DNA from: CAYQJS01 sp964417895
GTDB taxonomy: Bacteria > Chloroflexota > UBA6077 > SHYK01
Assembly: GCA_964417895.1 (NCBI GenBank)
Contig: CAYQJS010000006.1
Span: 1 to 64,000 of the forward strand
Reading direction: 5' to 3'
Length of the DNA stretch: 64,000 nt
This document shows, in pieces, positions 32,404 to 42,068 of this stretch. The notes under the pieces are model-generated. The model made no database searches. It saw only the letters and a list, made by a program, of their open reading frames with translations, and was not told the DNA's origin. The translations under genes and the position numbers were made by a program. The number at the start of each line of letters is the position of its first letter. The first letter of the stretch is position 1.

Positions 32404-33745
32404 GTACTGTGAGGCGATTGTATGCCCGTAGATGAGTTGGGGTATGGGCCGGGGTGATGTACTGAAGCATCTGACGATGCGAGGTATCAGGCATGCCCGG
32501 ACCGAAGCCCCCCGAGATTGTGGTGACGAAGGGGGACCGAACTGAACTTGAGCGCTTTGCGCGGGCGCGGACGACTGAACAGCAATTGGCGGTGCGCGCG
32601 CGGGTCGTACTGTTGGCCGCCGACGGGTTGAGCAGCAGCGAGGTGGCGCGCCGGCTCCAGTTGGACGTGGGCACCGTTCGGCAGTGGCGAGCGCGCTGGC
32701 GAGCGTGTGAGGAGGTTCCGCTGACCGAACGGAGTGTGGCCGAGCGGTTGGCCGATGCGCCCAAGTGCGGCCGTCCGTCGCGGATCACGCCAGAGCAGAT
32801 CTGCCAGATCATCCGTCTGGCCTGTGAGATCCCGGCCGACTCGGACAGGCCGATCAGCCAGTGGAGCGCCCGGGAACTGGCTGATGAGCTCATGCGGCGA
32901 GAGATCGTCGACCGCATCTCTCCTCGGCACGCTGGGAGGTTGCTCAAAAGAGGCCGACCTCAAGCCCCATCTGATCCGCTACTGGCTGACTCCAGCAGTC
33001 GACGAAGCGGATCGGGAGGAAAAGATTGCTGACGTCTGCGCGGTCTATCGCGAGGCGCCCGCCCGGGTGGAACAGGGGGAGCGGACCGTGAGCACCGACG
33101 AAATGACCGGCGTCCAGGCCCTGGAGCGGGCTGCGCCCGGCCTGCCGCTGGCCCCGGGGAAGGTCGAGCGTCGTGAGTTCGAGTATGTGCGCCATGGGAC
33201 CCGGACGTTCATCATCAACTTCGATGTAGTCAGCGGGAAGGTGATTCCTCCCTCCTGCGGGCCCACCCGCACCGAGGCCGACTTCCTGGCCCACGTGCAG
33301 CGCACCGTCGAGAGTGATGGGGCAGCGGCCCGGTGGCACTTCGTGACGGACAACCTGGACGTTCACTGCTCCGAGAGTCTGGTCCGCTATGTAGCTCAGA
33401 TGTCCGGGATCACCGAGGATCTGGGCAGGAAGGGCCACCACGGGATCTTGCGGTCGGTGGCCAGCCGTGCAGCGTTCTTGCGGGAGCCGAGCCACAAGAT
33501 CGTCTTCCACTACACCCCCAAGCACGCTTCGTGGCTCAACCAAGTGGAGATATGGCTGAGCATCCTGGTGCGCAAGCTGCTGCGCCGCGGCAGCTTCACC
33601 TCGGTCGCGGACCTCGAAACCAAAGTGCTCGCCTTCATCGAGTACTTCAACCGCACCATGGCCAAGCGGTTCAAGTGGACTTATCAAGGGAAGCCACTCC
33701 GTGTCTGAGCCGTCCAACTACTGGCGAATCTACGCCGAGGTGTAC
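32404..33745 (+). mobile_element. IS630-type insertion sequence
   Basis: About 1.34 kb flanked on both sides by TA (32402-32403 and 33746-33747), the target duplication of the IS630/Tc1-mariner group. The ends are short imperfect inverted repeats: both begin CTAGTAC when read inward (with the flanking CTA), then share GGCG at the same distance and GTAG further in. It carries a two-frame transposase. The surrounding genes are remnants, so it lies in a decayed region. Confidence 0.8.
32493..33708 (+). pseudogene. IS630-family transposase, split by a +1 shift at an AAAA run
   Basis: Frame 1 (32493-33032) encodes the N-terminal helix-turn-helix domain: RTTEQQLAVRARVVLLAADG, SSSEVARRLQLDVGTVRQWR and further to GRLLK. 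Frame 2 (to 33708) encodes the DDE domain: STDEMTGVQALE (first Asp), HFVTDNLDVHCSESLVRYVA (second Asp) and HYTPKHASWLNQVEIWLSIL (Glu). The frames join at CTCAAAAGAGG near 32950: one extra A separates LLK from EADLKPH. This is either a programmed +1 shift or an inactivating insertion, or a sequencing error. All catalytic residues are present. Confidence 0.85.
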
Positions 33746-33822
33746 TAGCCGCTTGATCTCCGCGTCCATCTGGAGCCGACCAGGTCAGTAGTCAGGCTGT
33801 CGGTGCTCAGGTTGGGGAACAG

Positions 33823-34301
33823 CTAGGCCAGGTCGTGCTGCGCCTGGTAGACCTTCTGGTCCAGCCTGTAGCCCTCGTTCGCTACGAGCCGGCGCATGTC
33901 CTCCGCTGCGCGCTCCAAGCGCTCCGCCATCTGCGCTAACCGGTCGTTGATGCTCTTGGCTCGGTAATCGGCCTGGTGCTCCGCCACCTTCAGGCGGAGT
34001 ACCCGCTCGTACTCCGCTGCCTCTTCGTCGGTGAAGTCGCGGCCCAGCTCTTGCTCCTCCTTCGTGCGGTACGCGCGGTCCAGGTTCCGCCAAGCGATGT
34101 TGGCTTCTCGCAGCTGTGTGCCCGGCTGGGTGAAGTAGGAGAATTGGCGCACCCAGACCTGATCGCTCGGCTTGAGTGCGGCAAGGGGCTTATTGTCGGG
34201 GGTTCCGAGAAGCTCGACCTTGGCGCCCTTAGCACGCTGCCTCGGGCGATGGTGAACAGGGGTGGGCGGTTGGGGTTGGTGGTTGCCGGCTGCTCGGCCA
34301 T
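33823..34301 (-). pseudogene. Unrecognised protein with C-terminal coiled coil, frameshifted
   Basis: An ATG at 34301 after GGAGGGCC starts MAEQPATTNPNRPPLFTIAR. Within about five codons the frame must change: the second frame carries GAKVELLGTPDNKPLAALKP SDQVWVRQFSYFTQPGTQLR and a long charged helix EEQELGRDFTDEEAAEYERV to AERLERAAEDMRRLVANEGY and QAQHDLA. Total length 479 bases is not a multiple of three, so a one- or two-base change near 34235 breaks it. The second frame alone also opens upstream to 34605 but that part does not look coding. Family unknown; it lies 75 bases from the IS element. Confidence 0.6.
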
Positions 34302-34641
34302 GCGGCCCTCCGTTTTGGGTGGTGTCCCCACTTGGGGCAGGCAGATAGATCACTCTGTTTGCTGGGATGGGAAGGCCAGTCACTGAGGTTGCGCCCACTC
34401 TTCCAACATAGTGAGGGCCGCCGCCTAGCTCGCTAACCTGCTCAGTACGCCAGTGGACGAAGGAAAGGGTGTCGTTGATCTCGTCAGCCTCGCGGTCGTG
34501 ACGCCACTCCATAGATTGCAAGAGGCGTACCGACTGACCGGTTGAGCCTTCACAGATTGGTTCAGCCCTACGCCCGTTTGACATCACTGATAGCCAGTGC
34601 TTCAATGCGCCGGGACGTCAGAAGGGCGTGGAGGTATTCCC
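34302..34641. other. Intergenic region upstream of the VOC gene
   Basis: About 340 bases between divergent genes. Apart from the promoter at 34578-34606 no gene, RNA or clear repeat was recognised. One minus-strand frame stays open through most of it but has no family-like features. Confidence 0.5.
34578..34606 (+). promoter_or_regulatory. Sigma-70 type promoter for the VOC gene
   Basis: TTGACA at 34578-34583, 17 bases, then TTCAAT at 34601-34606. Transcription would start about 30 bases before the ATG at 34642, leaving room for its GGAGG. Confidence 0.65.
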
Positions 34642-35529
34642 ATGGTCAAAGCACGGCTCCAGCACATCACCATCGCAGCGTACGACCAGGAGAAGGTGGC
34701 CGATTTTTACTGCAAGGTCTTCGGCATGAAGGTCGTGTGGCGGCGACCGCCGGACACGGACGGACGGCCGCGCGGCATTTTCCTCACCGACGGCCACATC
34801 AACTTCGGCATCCACAAGGCCGGCATGTTCCGCGGCACGTTCCGCCCCGAAGGCTTCAACCATATCGGCTTCCTGGTGGACGACATGGAGGAGGTCGAGG
34901 CGCTCGCCGAAGAGTATGGCGCCATGCAACTGAACGGGCAGAAGGAACGCGCATACAGCGAGGACAAGTACTCCGAACGCGGCTTGCTCGACCCGGTTGG
35001 CGGCGGCGTCGACCTCTCAGAGCGCGGCTACGGCGTCGAGGAGCCGGCGGACGGGACGAAAGTTGTGCACAGACCCGACCCGTGGGCACTGCCAGGCGAC
35101 ACGAAGCCACGCATCCAGCACTTCATCATCGCTGCTCACGACCAGGAGAAAATGGCCCAGTTCTACTGCAACGTGTTGGGAATGCAGGTCGTGTTCAGGA
35201 AGGCGCCTGAACCAGGCCGGGATCACGGCATCTTCCTCACCGACGGTCACGTCAATTTTGGGATTCGCAAAGCGGGCTGGGACGGCAGGAAAGGGGGAGG
35301 CATCTATTCCCCCGAAGGCATTCATCACATGGGCTTCGCGGTCGACGACATGGAGGAGATCTACCGGCGGGCGGAGGAAGCAGAGGCACTCCACATCTAC
35401 CGCAAGACGGCGGACTGGGCCGACGGCGCCGTGGTTGACCCCATTGGGATCCGGGCCGACGTCTCGGAGCGCGGCTTCCTCGTCGACGTGCCCGAGAACG
35501 TGTACGTGAATCCACTGGCCGCGAAGTAG
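34642..35529 (+). CDS. Two-domain VOC-superfamily protein (glyoxalase/extradiol-dioxygenase fold)
   Basis: Metal-dependent VOC fold proteins include dioxygenases, isomerases and lyases. The 295-residue product from the ATG at 34642 (GTGGAGG ten bases upstream) contains two similar halves: ARLQHITIAAYDQEKVADFY with GFNHIGFLVDDMEEVEALAE, and PRIQHFIIAAHDQEKMAQFY with GIHHMGFAVDDMEEIYRRAE. Both halves keep the metal-type His near the start and in the middle, and the phrase FLTDGH(I/V)NFGI occurs in each, so the gene arose by internal duplication. It precedes a solute-binding lipoprotein gene by about 60 bases. The reaction is unknown. Confidence 0.85.
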   Translation: MVKARLQHITIAAYDQEKVADFYCKVFGMKVVWRRPPDTDGRPRGIFLTDGHINFGIHKAGMFRGTFRPEGFNHIGFLVDDMEEVEALAEEYGAMQLNGQKERAYSEDKYSERGLLDPVGGGVDLSERGYGVEEPADGTKVVHRPDPWALPGDTKPRIQHFIIAAHDQEKMAQFYCNVLGMQVVFRKAPEPGRDHGIFLTDGHVNFGIRKAGWDGRKGGGIYSPEGIHHMGFAVDDMEEIYRRAEEAEALHIYRKTADWADGAVVDPIGIRADVSERGFLVDVPENVYVNPLAAK

Positions 35530-35588
35530 CCGCCGTGGGAGCGACAGTGGCGGGGCCCGTACTGGGCCTGCATCGGAAGGAGCGCTCG

Positions 35589-37352
35589 ATGATCAGGATA
35601 CCAGTTCATTTGATCAATGGCGCATTGCTCAAGCCGGGAATGCGCGCAGTGACAGTCCTTCTGGCCGCCGCCCTGCTGCTCGCGGGGTGCGCGCCCGGGT
35701 CGGTAGCCCGCGAGTCGACCGAGGGAGCTCGGCCTCCAGCGACGAGCGTGAAAACGCTGGTGATCGCCCACAACGATGAAGCCCAGCCCAACCGGGGCTT
35801 CTACTTTATTGGCCTGAACGATAAGTCCGGGTCACAGGTCTACTACTCGCTGCACACCGGGCTGACGGTGTACGACCAAGTGGGACAACTCGTCCCGCGC
35901 ATCGCCCAGCGAGTGCCGACCGTCGAAAACGGCGACTGGAAAGTGTTTCCCGACGGTCGAATGGAGGTAACCTGGAAGCTGCGGCCCAACGTGCTGTGGC
36001 ACGACGGTGTACCTCTGACGGCCGAAGACTACGTCTTCGGCATGCGCGTGCTCATGGACAACGACGTGCCGATGGTGCGGCCAAGCTACGCTGCGTTGAT
36101 ATCAGAGGTGACCGCTCCGGACTCCCAGACCCTCGTGGTCGCGTGGAAGGGCACCCACATCCTGGGCAACGAAGGCGGCCCGATGGAGTTCGTAACGCTG
36201 CCCCGCCGTCTGCTGGCGGAGGTGTACGAGAATGGGGACAAGCAAGCGCTAACGAACAACCCCTACTTCACCGCCCGCTTCGTCGGGCTCGGCCCCTACT
36301 CGCTCGAGTCGTGGGAGTACGGCAGCCACATCGAGATGCGGGCGTTCGACCAGTACTTCCTGGGACGACCGAAAATCGATCGGATGATCCTGCGCTACTT
36401 CGGGGATCCGAACGCGACGCTCGCGGCTCTTCTTGCCGGCGAGGTGGACATGATCGGATTCGGGCCGTTCAAGTCACCCTCCATCCGTACTCTGAAGGCC
36501 GAGTGGGAGACCCCGGGTCGGGGGTCGATTCTCGGTGTCATCAACGGGGTACGCAATCTCCGCATCCAGTTCCGGGACCCCGAAGCCCCCTGGGCGAAAG
36601 ACGTGCGGGTGAGACAGGCGCTGGCCCTGAGCCTCGACAGACAAACCCTGGTCGACGCCATGTCCGCGGGCACCGTTCCAGTGGCGCATACGCTGCCGGG
36701 GCCTGATGAGCCCGTGTACCAGGTGCTGCAACAGAAGGGCTTTACCCCTTACCCGTTCGACAGCCGGCGGGCGCAGGCCCTCCTCGCCGAGGCGGGCTGG
36801 ACTAAAGGCGCCGACGGGCTCTACCGATCCGGCACGGGGAGCGTCTTTTCCATAAGCGTGAGCTCTCAGGACAAGACTGACAACATGCTGGAGACCGAGG
36901 CGATCGTCGGGCTGCTGAGGGAGCCCGGGCTCAACCCCTCATCCTCGTACTACTGCGACGGTTGCGCGGACAAGGACCGGCTGCAGGCCCAGTTCACCGG
37001 ATTGCTCAACCGCACACTATCGTCGGCAATCCCGGCTATGAAGCACCTGACTACCTCGGAGTTTCCCGCTGAACAGGGCCGCTGGCGGGGGGCGAACTCG
37101 GGCGTCTACGCAAACCCGAGCTTCGATCAGCTCTACGAGAGATACGTCAGTACATTGCAGCCGGCCGCCCGCGACGATCTCCTGGCGCAAATGCTGAAGA
37201 CGGAAGCTGACGACGTCGCGACGATCTACATGTACTACGACATGTCGACCGCTGTCGCCGTCATCCCAAGAGGGTTGACCGGACCTGGCCCGGTGCCACC
37301 CAACCAACTGGCGCCGGCTTGGAACGTGCATACGTGGGATCACGTGAAGTAG
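35589..37352 (+). CDS. ABC-type oligopeptide/nickel-like substrate-binding lipoprotein (family 5), orphan copy 1
   Basis: Extracytoplasmic binding protein of the DppA/OppA family. The ATG at 35589 follows GGAAGGAG; the signal ends at the lipobox LLAGC. The mature protein has the family segments VENGDWKVFPDGRMEVTWKL, RPNVLWHDGVPLTAEDYVFG and VRVRQALALSLDRQTLVDAM, about 587 residues. It lies 59 bases after the VOC gene and is convergent with a second binding protein. No permease or ATPase gene is in the window, so its transporter must be elsewhere. Confidence 0.9.
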   Translation: MIRIPVHLINGALLKPGMRAVTVLLAAALLLAGCAPGSVARESTEGARPPATSVKTLVIAHNDEAQPNRGFYFIGLNDKSGSQVYYSLHTGLTVYDQVGQLVPRIAQRVPTVENGDWKVFPDGRMEVTWKLRPNVLWHDGVPLTAEDYVFGMRVLMDNDVPMVRPSYAALISEVTAPDSQTLVVAWKGTHILGNEGGPMEFVTLPRRLLAEVYENGDKQALTNNPYFTARFVGLGPYSLESWEYGSHIEMRAFDQYFLGRPKIDRMILRYFGDPNATLAALLAGEVDMIGFGPFKSPSIRTLKAEWETPGRGSILGVINGVRNLRIQFRDPEAPWAKDVRVRQALALSLDRQTLVDAMSAGTVPVAHTLPGPDEPVYQVLQQKGFTPYPFDSRRAQALLAEAGWTKGADGLYRSGTGSVFSISVSSQDKTDNMLETEAIVGLLREPGLNPSSSYYCDGCADKDRLQAQFTGLLNRTLSSAIPAMKHLTTSEFPAEQGRWRGANSGVYANPSFDQLYERYVSTLQPAARDDLLAQMLKTEADDVATIYMYYDMSTAVAVIPRGLTGPGPVPPNQLAPAWNVHTWDHVK

Positions 37353-37443
37353 CCGAGGCTGGCCACTCGCTCGCGTCAGGGCGGCGGCTGACGTGGTGCG
37401 AGAAGATGCGTGAGGCCAGTCCACTTAGCGAAATGTGGCGTCG

Positions 37444-39177
37444 TCAGGCCCGCACGTCCCATTCATGGGCGTTCCATGCCTGTGTTTGAGAGTATTGCTG
37501 GATCGACGGGCCGTTGGGTCGGGGGCCAACATTCGACAGCCGATTCGAAACCACTGAAGGCTCAGCCCCATAGAAGAGTGGGAAGACTGTCAGCTGGTCC
37601 GAGATATGCTGAGCGATCTGCCCCAAGATACGGACGCGCTCTTGGGCAGGGATCGTGGCGAAGTACCGGTCGATCAGGCTATCGAGCTCGGCATTCAGAT
37701 AGTTGCCTTTGTTCTGACCGTTGTAGCCTTTCTCAGGCAGTCGTGCTTGAGTGCTGTGCAGGCTGCTTATTCCCTCCGCGTCGTTAAAGCTGCGAGTCAG
37801 CGTAAACCCTGGCCACGTGGCCTCGTACTTGAGCCTTTCTGATCCTCCCAACTGGTCCGTTAAGATGGCGACGTTCGCGTCGATGGCGATCCTTTTCCAG
37901 TAGTCGGCGACCGCAAACGTAGACCGCACGTTGGTATCCCCGCCACCGGTACTTACCAAGAGGTCAAGCGCCAGGGGTCGTCCAAACGCATCGTGCAGAA
38001 TCCCATCAGGCCCCTTGCTGTACCCCAGGTTCTCCAGCTCCGCAGCCGCCCGCGCTGGATTGTAGTCGTAGCGGGGAAGGCCAGCCTCGAGCTGCTGGTA
38101 CTGCGCTTGGCCCGGATAGAGGTAGCTATAGGAAGCGGGGGCCATCCCTCCCTGAAAGGCCTCTGCCATTTCTTCCCGATCGATGGCCGTCAGGAGCGCC
38201 CGTCGGAACCGCACGTCAAGGATTGCTCGCGGCGTCGGGTTGAGGAACTGCCAGTATAGGCGGACCAGGTTTTGTGGTGTGATCACAACTCGACCGTCCT
38301 GCCATTGAGCGGTAACCTGAACGGCCTGTTCCACGGAGATGCTACGGCCAAGGGTTAGGTCGATGACCCCGGACAGCAGGCTCGCAACCAAAGCATTGCC
38401 ATCGGGAATAAGCCTGACTTCGAGAAGGTCGATTTTGGGCCGCCCAAGCACGTATTGGTTGAACGCCGCCAGCAAGATGTGCCGACCGCGCTCCCACTGG
38501 TCCACTCGGAAGGGGCCGGCCCCCACGTACTCGTCGCTCCAGTAGCGCAGATCCATGAATCCTGGCTTGCTGTCACGATGGGCGGTTTCCAGCAGGTGCT
38601 TTGGGAGCGGATACGCGAAGCCCGCAGCGAACATGCCATCGGCGCCAATGAAGGGCTTCGCCCATTGGACAGTAACGGTCCGAGAATCACTAGCTTCGAC
38701 GGCCTCCACATACTGGAAGTCTGTGTCGGCGAAGCGTGGCAGGTCGTGGTCTCGCGCTAACGCCGCAGTAAAAAGCAAATCGTCGGTCGTAACTGGAGTG
38801 CCGTCGTGCCACAATGCCCCGCTCTTGATACGCCAGGTGGTTTCCATTCGGCCGTCAGAGAAGACCTTCCACAGTCCGTTCTCTACCGTCGGGACCGCCT
38901 CCGCCAGTTGTGCAACGCGCACGCCCTGACCGTCGACGATGCTTAAGCCTGCATGCGTAAGCGCTTGCAGTGTGTCGACGCCACTCCTGTTCGTTTCCGT
39001 CGCCTGGTAAAACACGCTTGCCGGGTCATTCATGACGACGGCTGTGATGCGCTTCGGTGGGCCCGAAGGAGTTTGCTCAGTGATCCCTCGCCCATCCTGA
39101 GGACGGCCGCCGCCTGCATAACACCCCACGGTAACCAGGGTCACGAGCAGCACGCTAACTATCGAGAGCGAACTCAT
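37444..39177 (-). CDS. ABC-type substrate-binding lipoprotein (family 5), orphan copy 2
   Basis: 577 residues with a signal peptide MSSLSIVSVLLVTLVTVGC, where VTVGC is the lipobox. Family segments are present: VENGLWKVFSDGRMETTWRI, LWHDGTPVTTDDLLFTAALA and VRFRRALLTAIDREEMAEAF. Only distantly similar to copies 1 and 3, so these are not recent duplicates. It is the last gene of a minus-strand run bicupin, bicupin, binding protein 3, binding protein 2, with a 94-base gap before it. Ligand unknown. Confidence 0.9.
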   Translation of the reverse strand: MSSLSIVSVLLVTLVTVGCYAGGGRPQDGRGITEQTPSGPPKRITAVVMNDPASVFYQATETNRSGVDTLQALTHAGLSIVDGQGVRVAQLAEAVPTVENGLWKVFSDGRMETTWRIKSGALWHDGTPVTTDDLLFTAALARDHDLPRFADTDFQYVEAVEASDSRTVTVQWAKPFIGADGMFAAGFAYPLPKHLLETAHRDSKPGFMDLRYWSDEYVGAGPFRVDQWERGRHILLAAFNQYVLGRPKIDLLEVRLIPDGNALVASLLSGVIDLTLGRSISVEQAVQVTAQWQDGRVVITPQNLVRLYWQFLNPTPRAILDVRFRRALLTAIDREEMAEAFQGGMAPASYSYLYPGQAQYQQLEAGLPRYDYNPARAAAELENLGYSKGPDGILHDAFGRPLALDLLVSTGGGDTNVRSTFAVADYWKRIAIDANVAILTDQLGGSERLKYEATWPGFTLTRSFNDAEGISSLHSTQARLPEKGYNGQNKGNYLNAELDSLIDRYFATIPAQERVRILGQIAQHISDQLTVFPLFYGAEPSVVSNRLSNVGPRPNGPSIQQYSQTQAWNAHEWDVRA

Positions 39178-39271
39178 CTGGGAGCATCCCTAGGCAACCA
39201 GCGTAACTGCATGCTTTCTCCCTTGTTCCAATGCTCCTCGCTCTTGCAAAAGAGCTGGCGGCGGCATTCTT

Positions 39272-40981
39272 CTAATCCCGGTCCCACTCCCAGATGTTCC
39301 ACCCCGCCTCTGGAGCCGTCCCGGGGCCCTTGATCCCCCGGGCCTGGAACATCGGCCAGATCGCCCAGTACAGCGGGTAGGTCGCTAGGTCGCCTATCCC
39401 GACCTGTACGAGTTCTCGATGGAGCGCTACCTGCTCCCTTGGATCTATGGTTACAACTAGCTTGTCCCGAATGGCGTCATAGCTCGAGTTCGAGTACCCG
39501 CCTTGATTCCTAGAAGACCATCGATTCTCCGCTGCGGAGATTTGGCCCCCGTGGAGCGTCCCCTCCCACAGTGTTGACGGCGTAGACTTCTCGCGAAACC
39601 GCGCGAATGGATATGTGGCTACGTACTCACGGTCGTTGCCGAGTGCTGCGGAAAGTATGAACGGCGATAGCCTTGCCCCTAGGCTCTTCCACTGGTCCGC
39701 CAGAACGAGCAACACGTTTTCTTCGCCCGCCTCACCCCAGAGGTCGGTTTCATAGCGAGCCCCGGTATCGCGGTGGCCCAGCATGCCATCTGTCCCCTTT
39801 ACCCAGCCTGCTTGCATGAGCATCTGTTGCGCTCGGGCCGGGTCGTACGGGTACTGGGGGATCGCCGATTCGACTTGTGGGCGCATGGCGGCGAAGGGGG
39901 GATGCCAGCTGTCTGCGACGGCAGCCAGCCCCCTCGTCATCACTTCAGCTACTACTCGTCGGTCGAGCCCGTAATAGAGCGCCTGGCGGACCTGCAGGTT
40001 CGTGTGCCCGTTGGACGGCCGTGCCACGTTCGGCCGAAACTGGATGTCGAGCCGAGCCACGTTTGCGACCTGATCGGCGCGAGCAATGTTTGCGGTTCCC
40101 TGCCAGCGCTGCTGGGCCTCGAGAACGGCATCGACACTGATGCCGGGTTCGAATAGCAAGTCCACTGAGCCAGCCAGCACGTTCGCCACCATCGTGTTGT
40201 CGTCGTTGATATACCGGACCTCCACCCGGTCCAGTGCAGGCCGGCCCTTGAAGTAGTCCTGGAACCGTGTGAACTCCATGTGGGAGCCCGCCGCCCAGTT
40301 AACAAGTCGGTAGGGGCCAAGACCTACGAATTCCGTCGTCCAATGAGGGCTCCGCACGAACGCGTCCTTGTCTGCCCTGTAAAGATCCTCTAGCAGGTGC
40401 CGCGGCTGCGGCATGAGGCCAGGAGCCTCGGCTGCCCGCGTGGACATGGAATTCCAGTGGACGATCGCCGTGTAAGGATCCGGGGTCTCTACGCGATCAA
40501 TCAGACGCAACTGCGCCCCAAACTCGGTCGCCGGTATGGCGGGATCCTTGTTGACGGTGAAAGCGAACGACAGGTCTGCGCTAGTCATCGGGGTTCCGTC
40601 GTGCCACCTCACGTTCGGGTGGATCCGCCAGATCGCCTCCATGCTGCCATCTGGATTGACCCGCCAGGTGCCTTTCTCGGTGGAAATCGTTTCGACCGCT
40701 AGAACCGGAGCGTTCTCCTGCTGATCGTTTAAGACCGTAAGCCGGGCGTGGGCGATATGGAGCTCTAGCCCAGCTCCGCCAGCGGTGCCCGCCTGCCCTA
40801 TGTAACCCCCGAAGGTTGATGGCTCTCTCTTCTTAGCAATGACGATGGACTTGTGAGGCACTACAGCCGGTGCTCCATCAGACGTGGTGGACTGCCCGGT
40901 GCTCGTCGCAGGGGCACAAGCGGTTCCAACTACAAGCGTGGCCAGCAAACAGATGCCGAGATTGCGAACAGTGTGATTCAA
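39272..40981 (-). CDS. ABC-type substrate-binding lipoprotein (family 5), orphan copy 3
   Basis: 569 residues from a TTG at 40981, eight bases after AAGGAG. The signal ends at GTAC, a weak but acceptable lipobox. Contains MEAIWRIHPNVRWHDGTPMT SADLSFAFTVNKDP and LQVRQALYYGLDRRVVAEVM, typical of family 5. It follows the bicupin gene after 73 bases and precedes copy 2, so the four genes likely form one unit. Confidence 0.9.
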   Translation of the reverse strand: MNHTVRNLGICLLATLVVGTACAPATSTGQSTTSDGAPAVVPHKSIVIAKKREPSTFGGYIGQAGTAGGAGLELHIAHARLTVLNDQQENAPVLAVETISTEKGTWRVNPDGSMEAIWRIHPNVRWHDGTPMTSADLSFAFTVNKDPAIPATEFGAQLRLIDRVETPDPYTAIVHWNSMSTRAAEAPGLMPQPRHLLEDLYRADKDAFVRSPHWTTEFVGLGPYRLVNWAAGSHMEFTRFQDYFKGRPALDRVEVRYINDDNTMVANVLAGSVDLLFEPGISVDAVLEAQQRWQGTANIARADQVANVARLDIQFRPNVARPSNGHTNLQVRQALYYGLDRRVVAEVMTRGLAAVADSWHPPFAAMRPQVESAIPQYPYDPARAQQMLMQAGWVKGTDGMLGHRDTGARYETDLWGEAGEENVLLVLADQWKSLGARLSPFILSAALGNDREYVATYPFARFREKSTPSTLWEGTLHGGQISAAENRWSSRNQGGYSNSSYDAIRDKLVVTIDPREQVALHRELVQVGIGDLATYPLYWAIWPMFQARGIKGPGTAPEAGWNIWEWDRD

Positions 40982-41054
40982 CGGTTGATCTCCTTAAGGA
41001 CGCGCTGCCCTCGTAGCTCGAAGGCGACGATGGCTCGCGGGTACGTCTTTGTCC

Positions 41055-42053
41055 CTATTTGAGCGCGTATCGGGCTTCTGTCGCCGATCCGTCGTATGTG
41101 ACTGAGTAAGTCCTCGCGTTGCCGTACAGTCGCGGCTGCTCCTGGTCCTCGAACAGGGCAACCCACCCCTCAGGAGTCGCGCCGCCGCTAAGACGGATTG
41201 TTTCTATATCCAAGGCCGGCGGCGAGTACTCCACTAGAGCGCGCGCCGGGTGGTTGGAGGCGTTTATCTCCCACCGGATGGCGTTGCGAGGGATACGCAG
41301 GAAGTCGCCCGCTTCGCACTTGAACCCCCTGTCCTCAAGCAAAAACCAGATTTCTCCCTCGAGGAGGTGAATGATCGCCTCAGCGTCGCGCACGTAGGGT
41401 TCACTGTGATAACCCGCCGGCCACATCATTTCGGCCAGAGTGCACTCTGTGCCGTAAACGCCCCTGATCTCGGCTTGACCCTGCACCTTGCCTGGCTGCG
41501 GAGCCCTCACAGTCGGGAGCTTTTCTTCGGATATGTAAAGACCCGTAGTCAAGGGCTCGGAGTCCTCGGCTATCTCACAGTCGTAGGCAACCGGCGTGCT
41601 CCACGTACCCCTTCTCTGCGCGGGCGTCTCGCCTTCATCAAAGAGGCCTCGGCTCGGCCGCTTGCGCGGCACAGCCTCGACGCGATTGGGAATATCGGGG
41701 TCAACTGGATCCGAGCCACCGGGCGCATGCGTCTCAACCACCGTGGCCATGCTGTCCGAGCGATTCCACGCCCAGTGGACAAGGTTCCGCGGCACACGCT
41801 GGAAGTCGCCCTTTCGGCAGCGATAGGCTTTGTCCTCGACAAAGAACCAGATCTCCCCATCTGCTATGTAGTTGATCTGTTCGGAATCGTGCACATGGGG
41901 CACCGTGTGATAGCCGGGCGCACGAGTCACCGCCGACAGGCTGCACTCGTTGCCGGCGGCCCCCTTGCTCGTCTTTGCGCCGGTGCCCAAACCCGGCGTC
42001 GGCGCCGCCATCACGTGTTCCACTACCTTGGCCCGCGTTAAATGTAGCGGCAT
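41055..42053 (-). CDS. Bicupin protein, copy 1
   Basis: 332 residues with two cupin halves. The first has YHTVPHVHDSEQINYIADGE IWFFVEDKAYRCRKGDFQRV with a complete H-x-H...E metal set; the second has YHSEPYVRDAEAIIHLLEGE IWFLLEDRGFKCEAGDFLRI, where the His pair is replaced (Tyr/Arg), so it may bind no metal. The protein is a clear paralogue of the next gene upstream along nearly the whole length. Bicupins of this type can be dioxygenases, decarboxylases or binding proteins; no reaction can be assigned. It begins 15 bases after copy 2. Confidence 0.82.
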   Translation of the reverse strand: MPLHLTRAKVVEHVMAAPTPGLGTGAKTSKGAAGNECSLSAVTRAPGYHTVPHVHDSEQINYIADGEIWFFVEDKAYRCRKGDFQRVPRNLVHWAWNRSDSMATVVETHAPGGSDPVDPDIPNRVEAVPRKRPSRGLFDEGETPAQRRGTWSTPVAYDCEIAEDSEPLTTGLYISEEKLPTVRAPQPGKVQGQAEIRGVYGTECTLAEMMWPAGYHSEPYVRDAEAIIHLLEGEIWFLLEDRGFKCEAGDFLRIPRNAIRWEINASNHPARALVEYSPPALDIETIRLSGGATPEGWVALFEDQEQPRLYGNARTYSVTYDGSATEARYALK

Positions 42054-42068
42054 GTCCTGCGCCCCTTT

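Noticed and set aside
37353..37443. Terminator between the convergent binding-protein genes
   Set aside because: A six-base stem (CGTCAG/CTGACG) without T-run is too weak.
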